Shown one piece after another: positions 34,530-43,232 of a stretch of 64,000 nt of DNA. Origin of the DNA: Flagellimonas meridianipacifica (GTDB taxonomy: Bacteria; Bacteroidota; Bacteroidia; Flavobacteriales; Flavobacteriaceae); assembly GCF_003001695.1 (NCBI RefSeq), contig NZ_PVYX01000002.1:1240001-1304000 (forward strand), given 5' to 3'. The notes under the pieces were generated by a model. The model saw only the letters and a program-made list of their open reading frames with translations. It was not told where the DNA came from and did not search any database. The translations under genes were made by a program, and so were the position numbers. How positions within the stretch are numbered: the first letter of the stretch is position 1; the number at the start of each line of letters is the position of its first letter.

Positions 34530-35545
34530 AGAAGCTATTTGTGCACCATCCGCTTTTTCGTTTATTGAGTCCCTTGTTCAGTGGAGCATTGGTATATCTG
34601 CTCATTCTGCTTATAAACAATACCATAGAAGATTTAAACACCAATTTCTTCACTCAAGAACTTTATGTCTGTATTGGACTTGCTTATATAATACAGGAGG
34701 CTGCAAGGATAATCATTGTGCTTTTCAATAGGTTGAGACAACCGAATTCTTTTTGGGTAAAATCCATATTGCATCTGGGTACGACCTTGCTTATAACTGT
34801 TGGCCTGGTAACCCTGACAATGTACCTCTACTTTACACAAGTACTTTCCTATACCCCAAATTATCTGGAGCTCTTAATTTTCAATAGTATATTTTGTGCC
34901 ATTGCCGTTTTTTATGTGCTTTTATACATCAGCAATCAATTTCTTCATAGGGTAAATACAGAAAAACTTGAAAAAGAAGAGTTGGCTAGAGTTAGAATGG
35001 AAGAGGATTTCATTGCCTTTAAAAGAGACATCAACCCCGCCTTGTTAATGGAAAGTCTTGAGGCCATTTTGGTTTTGATGAAAAAAGATGCAGATGAAGC
35101 CGAATCTTTGACGGAGGATTTTGCATCAGTTTATAGATACATTTTATCCAGCAAAAAGAAAGAAATAGTCAATATCAAAGAAGAGTTAGTTGTGCTGAAG
35201 ACTTTTATCGAAGTACTAAATAGATTGCCTTTTAGGGAAATCAAATTGAGTATTCATGATTTAGAAGACACATGGGTGGTTCCGGGGAGCTTACTATATA
35301 TCTGTGAAGGAATTGTAAGGTCCAGCATATCTTCGGATTTGGAAAGCATTTCCGTAGAATTGAAAGAGGAGGGTAATAATATTGTACTTAAATATTCACA
35401 TGAAGAAAAACTAAATAAAACATTTAATATCAGTGATTTAAAAATGATAGTTCGCAGTTATTCTCATTTTACCTCCGATTCTCTAGAAATGTATCAGGAT
35501 GATGCTGTAAAAACCATTAAATTACCTAAAATCCAACTCGGATGA
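34526..35545 (+). CDS. LytS-like pseudokinase (phospho-acceptor histidine and ATP-binding motifs lost)
   Basis: 339 residues with the same layout as the preceding kinase: four transmembrane helices (about 12-140), coiled coil, then a kinase-like domain. At the place of NPHFLFNCLNAL the sequence is NPALLMESLEAI, so His is Ala172. The N-box Glu-Asn-Ala-x-Lys-His is replaced by ICEGIVRSSIS and the Gly-Leu-Lys-Asn-Ile box is missing. It cannot be an ordinary kinase. The intact frame with four-base overlaps on both sides shows it is maintained. It probably dimerises with the active kinase or the regulator as a modulator. Confidence 0.85.
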   Translation: MKKLFVHHPLFRLLSPLFSGALVYLLILLINNTIEDLNTNFFTQELYVCIGLAYIIQEAARIIIVLFNRLRQPNSFWVKSILHLGTTLLITVGLVTLTMYLYFTQVLSYTPNYLELLIFNSIFCAIAVFYVLLYISNQFLHRVNTEKLEKEELARVRMEEDFIAFKRDINPALLMESLEAILVLMKKDADEAESLTEDFASVYRYILSSKKKEIVNIKEELVVLKTFIEVLNRLPFREIKLSIHDLEDTWVVPGSLLYICEGIVRSSISSDLESISVELKEEGNNIVLKYSHEEKLNKTFNISDLKMIVRSYSHFTSDSLEMYQDDAVKTIKLPKIQLG

Positions 35546-36303
35546 AAGTAGCCATACTGGAAGACGAACCACTCGCAGCGGAGAAACTCGAACGTTATCT
35601 TCAGAAATATAGGGGCACTATTGAAGTATTGAATACGATACCTTCACTGGAAATTGCAATACCATGGATTGAAAGGAATATGGACGAGGTAGATTTATTT
35701 TTTATGGATGTGCAGCTGTCCGATGGGCTTAGTTTTGAAATCTTCAATACAATTCCATTAAACAAACCGGTAATATTTACCACTGCCTTTGACGAATTTG
35801 CCATTGATGCCTTTAAGGTAAATAGCATTGATTATCTCCTAAAGCCCATAAAGTTTATGGATTTGACCAAGGCATTGCAAAAATTGGATACAGTTAAATC
35901 CCAATACTCGAATGCTTCAAGAGTGCAATCAGTTCAAGAGTTTGTTGGAAAGAAAGCATTCAAGGATAGGTTTTTGGTGAAAATGGGAAATCACTTGAAT
36001 TCCATTTCGACCGAAACCATTTACATTTTTTATGCGGAAGGGAGAGATGCTTACCTTATTAATCATCAGGGAAAAAGATACATGCTGGATTATACCCTAG
36101 AAACTTTGGAAGAAATGGTAAACCCAAAATTGTTCTTTAGGGTAAACCGTAGTTTCTTGATAAACATAAATGCCATTGAAGATGTTTTGGTTTATTCCAA
36201 CAGGCGATTAAAGCTCATGCTTAAATCAAAATTAGATCCTGAGATTATCGTAAGTCGTGAGAAGGTGAGCAATTTTAAAAAATGGTTCGAAGGACTTACT
36301 TAG
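35542..36303 (+). CDS. LytTR-family response regulator
   Basis: 253 residues. Receiver domain (about 1-120) with acidic AILEDEPLAA, phospho-acceptor in LFFMDVQLSDG, and Lys in YLLKPIKF; LytTR DNA-binding domain (about 150-253) with FLVKMGNHLNSIS, YAEGRDAYLI and FFRVNRSFLININAIEDV. Start overlaps the pseudokinase stop by four bases. Its 3' end overlaps the end of the convergent Crp/Fnr gene by eight bases. The target promoters are unknown. Confidence 0.94.
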   Translation: MKVAILEDEPLAAEKLERYLQKYRGTIEVLNTIPSLEIAIPWIERNMDEVDLFFMDVQLSDGLSFEIFNTIPLNKPVIFTTAFDEFAIDAFKVNSIDYLLKPIKFMDLTKALQKLDTVKSQYSNASRVQSVQEFVGKKAFKDRFLVKMGNHLNSISTETIYIFYAEGRDAYLINHQGKRYMLDYTLETLEEMVNPKLFFRVNRSFLININAIEDVLVYSNRRLKLMLKSKLDPEIIVSREKVSNFKKWFEGLT

Positions 36304-36874
36304 GATTGTCCTGTTTTTGCTTCAACTCTTTTAATGCACGGTTTAGACTTCTTGTTGTAACTCCAATGTAGTTGGCAATGTCTTTTTTTGGAAGTACTTC
36401 GGTAAGCTCTGGAAACAGTTTCTGCAAACGAAGTATATTGTCTTCAATGGGGTAGGAATGTTGATATGAATGTCTTGGAGCTTTATATCGTATTTTATCG
36501 GCAAGCGCTTTCATAACAAGGCCATTAAAAGTTGGGTCTTCTTTTAACAAAGCTCTGTATGTACTATGTGGGAAAGAATAAACTTTTAACTCACTTACTG
36601 AAGTTACCGAGCAAATTGTCAGTTTATTGCTAAAGATTTCCAATTCGCCAAATTCCATACCCTGACCCAAAAACTCCTGAATGAATTCCTTACCATTTTC
36701 ATCTGTGATGTAACACTTGGCAATCCCTTCTCTTATAAGATAGACGGAACTGTATCTTCTATCCTGCTTCAAAATCATTGTCTTGGGTGCAAAAACCTGC
36801 TCATCGATTTCATAGCTACCCTTTTTTCGGAGCTTGTCAATGTAAATGATGAAGTCATGATTGGTTCGAATCAT
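36296..36874 (-). CDS. Crp/Fnr-family transcriptional regulator
   Basis: 192 residues. Cyclic-nucleotide-binding-like domain (about 20-115, RRYSSVYLIREGIAKCYI, FGELEIFSN) and a C-terminal winged helix (LPKKDIANYIGVTTRSLNRALKEL). No Cys cluster, so not an oxygen-sensing Fnr. It diverges from an MFS pump across 79 bases holding two palindromes, suggesting direct control of the pump and itself. The 3' end overlaps the LytTR gene by eight bases. Confidence 0.9.
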   Translation of the reverse strand: MIRTNHDFIIYIDKLRKKGSYEIDEQVFAPKTMILKQDRRYSSVYLIREGIAKCYITDENGKEFIQEFLGQGMEFGELEIFSNKLTICSVTSVSELKVYSFPHSTYRALLKEDPTFNGLVMKALADKIRYKAPRHSYQHSYPIEDNILRLQKLFPELTEVLPKKDIANYIGVTTRSLNRALKELKQKQDNPK

Positions 36875-36887
36875 TTTTTTGGCCTTG

Positions 36888-36946
36888 GGACAAATGTCCT
36901 TTTAATTATTCTGTGGAACCGATTCCTTTACTGTTCAAAATAACAG
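36888..36946. promoter_or_regulatory. Two palindromes between the Crp/Fnr regulator and the MFS pump
   Basis: GGACAAATGTCC at 36888-36899 has five-base arms; CTGTT (36931-36935) and AACAG (36942-36946) form a 16-base dyad with a six-base centre, the usual size of a Crp/Fnr site. The second one ends eight bases before the MFS start codon. They are candidate operators for the divergent regulator; no binding consensus is known to me for it. Confidence 0.4.
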
Positions 36947-36953
36947 AATCTGA

Positions 36954-38153
36954 ATGTCAATGCCCAGTGAATTGGTAAAAAAACCAGACAGAACCAAAAT
37001 GTATACATCCCGTTTCATACGGGTTTGTTTGGCTTCAATGTTTTTTTCTGCAAGCTTTAATATGTTGATACCAGAGTTACCGGCATTTCTAACAGAGCTT
37101 GGAGGGGCTCAGTATATTGGATTGATTATTTCATTATTTACTCTGACCGCCGGTATATCCCGTCCTTTCAGTGGTAAACTTACCGATACCATTGGAAGAA
37201 GACCTGTAATGATTTTTGGTGCGATGGTCTGTGTAGTATGCGGTGCGTTGTACAGTTTCACGGTAAGTGTTTTTTCTTTTTTACTTCTCAGATTGTTCCA
37301 TGGTTTTTCTACGGGATTTACCCCAACGGCAACTTCTACCTATGTGTCTGACATTGTACCTGATGCGAGGCTAGGGGAGGCAATGGGCATACAGGGTATT
37401 GCCTTTAGTACTGGTTTGGCTCTGGGCCCCGCGCTGGGCAGTTTAATTAAACTGTATTTTTCCTATCAGGTTTTGTTTTTTAGCTCTTCGCTTTTGGCCT
37501 TTATTGCCATTTTACTAATGATTGGTTTGAAGGAGACCCTTACTGAGAAAAGTGATTTTGGTTTTAGAAGTCTAAAAATCACAAAGAACGAAATACTCGC
37601 GAAGGAAGCAATTCCGGCCGGTATTATCACCTTGCTGGCCTACGTGTCCTTTGGAGTTGTTTTAACATTGATTCCAGATTGGAGCGGATATTTAGGTTTG
37701 AATAACAAAGGGTCCTTTTTTATTGTGTTTACCATGTCTTCACTTTTGGTAAGAATGGTGGCGGGAACATTCTCAGATAGATACGGTAGAGTGCCTGTAA
37801 TGTTCACTGGAGTCATACTATTGGCCATATCAACATTTCTAATAGGGTACTTAACCTCGAAGCTAGGGTTTTTATTTGCGGCTGGCCTGTATGGTTTGGC
37901 TATGGGTATTGTTTCGCCCGCCATTAATGCATGGACCATAGATTTGAGCAAGCCATCGAGAAAGGGAAGAGCCATCGCTACTATGTATATTGCTCTTGAA
38001 GTTGGTATAGGTTTGGGAGCTTTTATTTCAGGTGGATATTATCAGGGTATTACATTCCGAATTCCATGGGTAATGTATTGCTGTTCCTTAGTATCTATTT
38101 TAGCTTTGACTTATCTAATATATTGGACCTATTTTCAAAAGAAAGATTCTTAA
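36954..38153 (+). CDS. Major facilitator superfamily efflux transporter
   Basis: 399 residues, twelve predicted transmembrane helices. MFS signature GKLTDTIGRRPVM between helices 2 and 3 and a second copy FSDRYGRVPVM in the C-terminal half. Resembles drug-type (TetA/arabinose-efflux-like) MFS members. The substrate is unknown. Divergent from the Crp/Fnr regulator gene, which probably controls it. A second in-frame ATG at 36960 is an equally possible start. Confidence 0.92.
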   Translation: MSMPSELVKKPDRTKMYTSRFIRVCLASMFFSASFNMLIPELPAFLTELGGAQYIGLIISLFTLTAGISRPFSGKLTDTIGRRPVMIFGAMVCVVCGALYSFTVSVFSFLLLRLFHGFSTGFTPTATSTYVSDIVPDARLGEAMGIQGIAFSTGLALGPALGSLIKLYFSYQVLFFSSSLLAFIAILLMIGLKETLTEKSDFGFRSLKITKNEILAKEAIPAGIITLLAYVSFGVVLTLIPDWSGYLGLNNKGSFFIVFTMSSLLVRMVAGTFSDRYGRVPVMFTGVILLAISTFLIGYLTSKLGFLFAAGLYGLAMGIVSPAINAWTIDLSKPSRKGRAIATMYIALEVGIGLGAFISGGYYQGITFRIPWVMYCCSLVSILALTYLIYWTYFQKKDS

Positions 38154-38228
38154 AGGCTCTTAGGTAAAAGTTAAAAAGGTTTCGTTTTTGGACCTTCTTT
38201 CTTATTTTATGAAGAAACAGAATTGGAT

Positions 38229-38789
38229 ATGAAATTTGTCTTTAAAGTAATAGTATTTTTTATAATGGTTTTGGCTGTCGGATGTGCATCTACGTCTGCA
38301 CCAGAAATCACCTCTGAACAGATAAAAGAACTGGATGCGATTGTTAACAGCAAATCATTTGAATTTAAGGCAAGATGGGCAAGGCCACTTGTAACCTCAA
38401 GCTTGAACAGTGTTGCCAATGCAGGGTTGCTTCCACAGGGAAGTACCATAAACAATATTGATTTAGTTGGGAACAATAATTACTTAAGAATGAATGGAGA
38501 CAGCGTAGTAGCCTATTTTCCCTACTTTGGAGAAAGACAACTCGGAGGTACTGCATATCTAGGAAGTAATAATGCTATTGAATTTGAAGGGGTTCCAGGG
38601 AACATGAAAATAAATAAAAATGAGAAGGGATACATGGTCGCCTTTGATATCAAACATAAAACAGAAACCTTTCAGGTCAACGCACAATTGTTTCCAAACA
38701 AAAAGAGTAACATTAACATCAACAGCACCCACCGTTTTCCAATTAGCTATATAGGGAACTTTGAAAAAACCGAAGAACAGCTCCACTAA
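38229..38789 (+). CDS. DUF4251-family lipoprotein
   Basis: 186 residues from the ATG at 38229; a TTG two codons upstream is unlikely. Lipoprotein signal with LAVGCAS (Cys about 19). The mature part has FEFKARWARPL, INNIDLVGNNNYLRMNGDSV, VAYFPYFGERQLGG and GYMVAFDIKHKTETFQV, the usual DUF4251 order, a beta-rich Bacteroidota envelope domain of unknown function. It stands alone, 75 bases after the MFS gene. Confidence 0.85.
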   Translation: MKFVFKVIVFFIMVLAVGCASTSAPEITSEQIKELDAIVNSKSFEFKARWARPLVTSSLNSVANAGLLPQGSTINNIDLVGNNNYLRMNGDSVVAYFPYFGERQLGGTAYLGSNNAIEFEGVPGNMKINKNEKGYMVAFDIKHKTETFQVNAQLFPNKKSNININSTHRFPISYIGNFEKTEEQLH

Positions 38790-38865
38790 AAACTATATTA
38801 ATAGTATGGCCTACCATACAGAACCTTTTAAACTTCGAATATTCCCTATGGAATAACCCATAACC

Positions 38866-38888
38866 GCGTTTTCTACGATTTAAAACGC
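38866..38888. terminator. Stem-loop between convergent genes (possible bidirectional terminator)
   Basis: GCGTTTT (38866-38872) pairs with AAAACGC (38882-38888) around a nine-base loop. It lies between the DUF4251 gene and the convergent ferredoxin-like gene. The A/T ends of the stem supply short T runs on either strand. Confidence 0.4.
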
Positions 38889-38910
38889 AGAACAAATAAA
38901 CTATTTAGGG

Positions 38911-39117
38911 TTATTTGTAAGACAACGCTCCTGATGGACAAGCATCTATTTGGCTTTTTAAAGCTTCCACCGAAGCATTTTCGGGTGTTATCCATGGGCG
39001 TTCCCTAGGTTTATAGACTTCCGGAAGTCTTTTAACGCATTCACCTGCATGAATGCATTTTTCTGCTTTCCAAACAATAGTGAAATCTCCTTTTGTGTAT
39101 TCTTTTGCTTCTGCCAT
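38911..39117 (-). CDS. YjdI-like small iron-sulfur (ferredoxin-type) protein
   Basis: 68 residues. Cys residues at KCIHAGECV and DACPSGAL fit a divergent [4Fe-4S] mono-cluster domain (Fer4_19 type), as in E. coli YjdI. The third and fourth ligands would be the Cys in GEC and in ACPSG; the count is three Cys in total, so cluster type is uncertain. It starts 16 bases after the GNAT gene, which in E. coli (YjdJ) is also its partner. Function unknown. Confidence 0.8.
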   Translation of the reverse strand: MAEAKEYTKGDFTIVWKAEKCIHAGECVKRLPEVYKPRERPWITPENASVEALKSQIDACPSGALSYK

Positions 39118-39133
39118 TTTTCTTTGCTTTTTA

Positions 39134-39415
39134 TTATTTTAATACATCTTGAATATCTTCCAACTTTTTGAACATAGCATTTGCAAAAGGACATAGTGGA
39201 AGTATCTTCAAGTCTTTTTCACGAGCCATTTCCACAACCTTATAAAGGATTTGCTTCCCAACACCTTTGCCTTGAAAAGCCTCTTCGACTTCCGTATGGT
39301 CCACAATGATAAAATTACTCGCTGGGATGGAATAAGACATTAGACCTGCCTTTTGGCCATTTTCTCGTGCAATGGCAAATCCTTTGCTTTCTCTTTCCTT
39401 TATTTCAATTTCCAT
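39134..39415 (-). CDS. YjdJ-like small GNAT acetyltransferase
   Basis: 93 residues, the short Gcn5-like form. Acetyl-CoA-binding motif EEAFQGKGVGKQILYKVVEMA (quoted in part: FQGKGVGKQ), and the trailing LPLCPFANAMFKK with a Cys-Pro-Phe typical of YjdJ/GTLF3-type proteins. Upstream gene of the YjdJ-YjdI pair. Acceptor substrate unknown. Confidence 0.85.
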   Translation of the reverse strand: MEIEIKERESKGFAIARENGQKAGLMSYSIPASNFIIVDHTEVEEAFQGKGVGKQILYKVVEMAREKDLKILPLCPFANAMFKKLEDIQDVLK

Positions 39416-39652
39416 AGTAGTTTAAGTTTTGATTTCACATCAAATTGGAATTTTGCTTTGAAGTGTCTTGTTTTAAGATTTAGAAAGCCCTTTTAAAGGT
39501 CTCAATTGGTTTCCTTTACAATTTACTAAAATCAACAGGATTTATAAGTGAATCTTGAAGATGTGAAATGTGAATAATTTTTAATGGTATTTTTTTGATA
39601 AGAGGCGGCAATTCTAATAAATAATTATAATTTAAGGGTATCAAAGAAATCT

Positions 39653-40108
39653 ATGGCCAAATCACAGCAAACATACAGTAAGAACGAAAAAGAAAAGCAG
39701 AAACAAAAAAAGCGCGAAGAAAAGCAAAAAAAGCGCGAAGCTAGAAAAGCCCAAAGTAAAGAAAGTGGGGGGGGCATTCCCTTTGCCTATGTTGACCAAT
39801 ATGGTAATTTAACAGACACACCACCGGAACCCACAGAGAAGGAAGAGATAGATGCCTCTACTATAGAATTGGGAATACCCAAAAAAGAAGAAAGCGAAGA
39901 AGATCAAGACCCGACTAGGAAGGGGAGGGTCGCTTTTTTTGATACTTCAAAGGGCTTTGGCTTTATCATGGACTCCGATACAGACGAAAAACACTTTGTA
40001 CATGTATCAGGGTTAATTGACCAAATCAATGAAAATGATAAGGTCACTTTTCTTCTTGAGAAGGGACTAAAGGGCATGAATGCAGTTCAAGTAAAACTTC
40101 AAGAATAG
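39653..40108 (+). CDS. Cold-shock-domain RNA-binding protein with a long basic N-terminal arm
   Basis: 151 residues. Residues 1-45 are Lys/Arg/Glu/Gln-rich (KQKKREEKQKKREARKAQ), 46-88 an acidic linker, and about 88-150 a cold-shock domain with RNP1-like KGFGFIMD and RNP2-like KHFVHVSGL. Canonical Csp proteins are only about 70 residues. The arm could bind RNA or ribosomes. The 237-base upstream region has no other gene and may be a long leader, as for other cold-shock mRNAs. Confidence 0.9.
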   Translation: MAKSQQTYSKNEKEKQKQKKREEKQKKREARKAQSKESGGGIPFAYVDQYGNLTDTPPEPTEKEEIDASTIELGIPKKEESEEDQDPTRKGRVAFFDTSKGFGFIMDSDTDEKHFVHVSGLIDQINENDKVTFLLEKGLKGMNAVQVKLQE

Positions 40109-40155
40109 CTTTCGTTGTAATTAAAAAACAGAGTTTTAAGAATATCTATTGCTAA

Positions 40156-41412
40156 TTATGGTTTTATTTCCATAAAGTCAACACCTTGGTTTCCGTCCAA
40201 ATCCATAAGGGTGCTTTGATATACTTCCCCAGCACCAAGAAAACGGTAACGGACACCAGCAATTCTGCCCATACTTTCCGAATAATTCCCAGTAAAAAGT
40301 GTGTCTTTTCCTGAGATTACATGGAGTTGCTTTCGTTCTACTCTTAGTTGTATTTCTCGTTTATCGGTTAAATCCAAACCCATACCGGACAGATCATGTT
40401 TTTTTCCATCTACAAATGAATCATTCATCATTACCCAAAGTTCAGAAGCGCAGCCTGGAAGGCCAAGAGAAACAACCATGGCTCCTTTGGTTCCCAAGAC
40501 TATGATAGAGGTTTTCTGGCAGACCGCCCAAAGACCGTCATATGTATTTTTGAGTACGGAGTTGAGCTTAAAATTATCCCCTGAAATGGAATCGAACTCA
40601 GTTACCATATGAAAAGTAGATGTTAGCGGTTTTTCATTTTTGGTTATTTCATCAATGGTTTGTTCCGGGAATGAGAGTTTTCCCTCATGAATAGTTTGGG
40701 ATTCAAAGTATTTTGGTATCGGAGCGTGGTCTAAGGTCCCCAGCCAACCCTCGGTTTTAATAAATAAATCATGCTGCTTTATAACTTCTCCTTCCACTAA
40801 GAGTTTGGCCCTGAAATATCCAGGAAAAAAATATTGTCCTGTGGCTTGTTTTTGTCCTTTTGCAAGCGAGATGGTCTTTTTTGGGTCCCAATATTGCTGA
40901 ATATGGATGCTATCAGATTCAATATTCCTTAAGTCAACATCAAAGACAACCGAGTTGGGTAAACCCTTTGCAATGGGTTTGCTCTTGAAAACAACTTTTG
41001 AGGTATCTATTGGTTCTTCTTTGGAAGGTGCTCCCTTTAGGGAGAAAAAGGAAATAAACACTATGGTCATCAGAGAGGCGCTTAACATGATTACCCCTAA
41101 ATTGGATTGAACCTTTTTAAGTATCCCAGACGTCTTTTTTTGTGGAACGGTTCCTTTAAAATCCCGCCAGTTTTCAAACCCTGCAAATTGGGCCAAGGTG
41201 TTAAGGGTGGTAATGCTAGGTGCACTTTTGTAGTCTATTCTTCCCCATACTCGCTTTAAAGTAACAGGACTTAAAAGCACCTTGGTCTCTTGCTGAATTT
41301 GCTCGCTTAGCTCAATGAACATATCGTTGTGCCATAAACGGGAAGCACCCCAATCCAATTTCGCTTCAATGCGTTCTACACAGTACTGTATGTAATGTTG
41401 GTCTTGACTCAT
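40156..41412 (-). CDS. Transmembrane protein with Bacteroidota HTH-like N-terminal domain and extracytoplasmic C-terminus
   Basis: 418 residues. The N-terminal cytoplasmic part (about 1-92, LSPVTLKRVWGRIDY, TLNTLAQFAGFENWRDF) is a helix-turn-helix-like module common in Bacteroidota. A single transmembrane helix (about 104-126) follows, and the outer part (about 130-418) is beta-rich with GKDTLFTGNYSESM. The C-terminal stretch ends in a jelly-roll-like MDLDGNQGVDF. Probably a one-component membrane sensor-regulator; ligand unknown. It diverges from the secreted ConA-like gene across 126 bases, which suggests regulation of that gene. Confidence 0.65.
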   Translation of the reverse strand: MSQDQHYIQYCVERIEAKLDWGASRLWHNDMFIELSEQIQQETKVLLSPVTLKRVWGRIDYKSAPSITTLNTLAQFAGFENWRDFKGTVPQKKTSGILKKVQSNLGVIMLSASLMTIVFISFFSLKGAPSKEEPIDTSKVVFKSKPIAKGLPNSVVFDVDLRNIESDSIHIQQYWDPKKTISLAKGQKQATGQYFFPGYFRAKLLVEGEVIKQHDLFIKTEGWLGTLDHAPIPKYFESQTIHEGKLSFPEQTIDEITKNEKPLTSTFHMVTEFDSISGDNFKLNSVLKNTYDGLWAVCQKTSIIVLGTKGAMVVSLGLPGCASELWVMMNDSFVDGKKHDLSGMGLDLTDKREIQLRVERKQLHVISGKDTLFTGNYSESMGRIAGVRYRFLGAGEVYQSTLMDLDGNQGVDFMEIKP

Positions 41413-41538
41413 GACTTAACTCCTAACACAAAGATTATAAAAAAACCATAGCATGAATGTGAATGAATCAACTTGAACGAACTTGTTTCGCCCTTTTTTT
41501 GAGTTAGGGCGTACTTCGTACCATCAAAATCAAAAAAC

Positions 41539-42639
41539 ATGAGAACAGTTTTTCTATATGCTATTGCCTTTTTCCTTTCATCAATGGCCATTTCACAAGA
41601 ATCCATTCCTCTCGATACCCTTCATTGGGACATTAATGCAAGGGCCCATGTGTTTGAACCCTTCAAAGGAAAAGATGCCATCTATTTATTGGGAGGTTCC
41701 ATGTCACTTAAAAATGCTGAGTTTTTAAATGGAACCATCGAGTATGACATCTACATGACAGGCGACCGAGGTTTTCCTGGAGTCTATTTCAGAGTGAATG
41801 GGACCAACGCTGAACAATTTTATATTCGACCCCATCAATCAGGTAATCCCGATGCAAACCAAGCGGTAGCCCTATTCAATGGCATAACCCCGTGGCAATT
41901 TTATTTTGGACCCAAATATTCTTTTCCCTACAAATATCCGGTAGACCGATGGATGCACATTAAAATAGTGGTGCAGGATGACAATGCCCAGATCTATTTG
42001 GATAATAGTGAAAAACCCAATTTATCATGGAAATTATTTCATAATGCAAAATCTGGCGGTCTAAGTTTTACCGGAGGGCTCAATACGGGAGTACATTTGT
42101 CGAACTTTACCGTAAAGACGGAAGAACATGAGATAGTAAACTTCAACCCGGGTAAACGGGAACCTATTGAAGGGGCAATTCAGCAATGGCAGATTTCGGA
42201 TAAATTCGAGGAGAAGCTCTTGGATGACCCTAAATCATTACAAAAGGTAATTGATGATAGAAAATGGGACGAAACCATTCTTTTAGAGGAGGGTGTGGCA
42301 GCCAATATTTCCCGCAAAGTTGAATTGCGGAGCCAAGTTCCCGGCAATACCGTTTTTGCCAAAATCAATATCTCTTCCAGAAACGAAGTGACTCGACTTT
42401 TTGAGTTTGGATATAGCGATAGGGTAGTGGTCATACTAAATGGCAAACCTATTTATACGGGAAATAACGGATTTAGAAGCCGCGACTACCGCTATTTGGG
42501 AACCATAGGCCTGTTTGATGCGGTTTATCTCAATCTAAAGAAGGGAAACAATGCCTTGCTTTTGGCTGTTTCCGAGAATTTTGGAGGCTGGTTGGTCACA
42601 GGCAGATTCCCTAATTCAGCGGGTTTAAGAATTCAGTGA
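41539..42639 (+). CDS. Secreted protein with concanavalin-like (DUF1080-type) domain
   Basis: 366 residues. Signal peptide MRTVFLYAIAFFLSSMAIS. Residues about 25-200 contain a beta-sandwich with GTIEYDIYMTGDRGFPGVYFR, MHIKIVVQDDNAQIYLDNS and LSFTGGLNTGVHLSNFTVK (short pieces), as in 3-keto-disaccharide hydrolase/laminin-G-like folds. Residues about 225-366 are a second beta domain. Likely envelope or secreted carbohydrate-interacting protein; no catalytic residues can be assigned. A strong terminator follows at 42662. Confidence 0.68.
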   Translation: MRTVFLYAIAFFLSSMAISQESIPLDTLHWDINARAHVFEPFKGKDAIYLLGGSMSLKNAEFLNGTIEYDIYMTGDRGFPGVYFRVNGTNAEQFYIRPHQSGNPDANQAVALFNGITPWQFYFGPKYSFPYKYPVDRWMHIKIVVQDDNAQIYLDNSEKPNLSWKLFHNAKSGGLSFTGGLNTGVHLSNFTVKTEEHEIVNFNPGKREPIEGAIQQWQISDKFEEKLLDDPKSLQKVIDDRKWDETILLEEGVAANISRKVELRSQVPGNTVFAKINISSRNEVTRLFEFGYSDRVVVILNGKPIYTGNNGFRSRDYRYLGTIGLFDAVYLNLKKGNNALLLAVSENFGGWLVTGRFPNSAGLRIQ

Positions 42640-42661
42640 TTACATTGAATCAATAGCAGCT

Positions 42662-42703
42662 GGACAGTTCTATCCGATAATTCGGATGGAGCTGTCCTTT
42701 TTT
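42662..42703 (+). terminator. Strong Rho-independent terminator
   Basis: Sixteen-base stem (42662-42677 with 42682-42697, two G-T pairs) closed by a TAAT loop and followed by six T. It ends the ConA-like gene. Confidence 0.9.
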
Positions 42704-42809
42704 GGATAGCAATTCAATATCCTATAACGACGTTTCAACAAAATCCATTTCTATTTCCTTTTGTAAACATTGATTTTTGGTGCATGTTTAACCATAATAC
42801 CAGACTTCA

Positions 42810-43232
42810 ATGACAAACGCAGAAATTTTCTCGATAGCCAATACGATGGCGATGCCAATGTGGCTTTTACTCATTATCCTTCCTAAATGGAAGGTCACTC
42901 GTTTTTTGATTGACTACAAGGTCATCCCACTTTTACTCTCTCTGTTTTACGCACATTATATCATTTTGCATTTACAAGCTGGCGGTGGTTTGGATTTTGG
43001 GAGTTTGTCTTCCGTAATGTCCCTTTTTACTTTGGAAGATTTGGTAATGGCAGGTTGGGTACACTATTTGGCTTTTGATTTGCTGGTAGGTATGTGGATG
43101 ATAAACCAAAATAGAAACTTGGGTATCCATCAGATACTAATGGCACCATGTCTTATTGCAACCTTCATGTTGGGACCTGTGGGTTTTCTGTTGTTTACAG
43201 TTCTTAAAACCATAAAATCATCAAGATCATGA
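42810..43232 (+). CDS. ABA4-like membrane protein (DUF4281)
   Basis: 140 residues with four transmembrane helices. AEIFSIANTMAMPMWLLLIILP at the start and DLVMAGWVHYLAFDLLVGMW match ABA4/DUF4281, named after the Arabidopsis protein needed for neoxanthin formation. In bacteria the function is not established, though carotenoid-related roles are possible. The stop overlaps the start of the next membrane-protein gene by four bases. Confidence 0.85.
   Translation: MTNAEIFSIANTMAMPMWLLLIILPKWKVTRFLIDYKVIPLLLSLFYAHYIILHLQAGGGLDFGSLSSVMSLFTLEDLVMAGWVHYLAFDLLVGMWMINQNRNLGIHQILMAPCLIATFMLGPVGFLLFTVLKTIKSSRS

Noticed and set aside
34526..35545. Treating the second LytS-like gene as a normal kinase or as a pseudogene
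   Set aside because: The phospho-His and ATP motifs are lost, so it is not a normal kinase; the frame is intact and coupled on both sides, so it is not a decayed gene.
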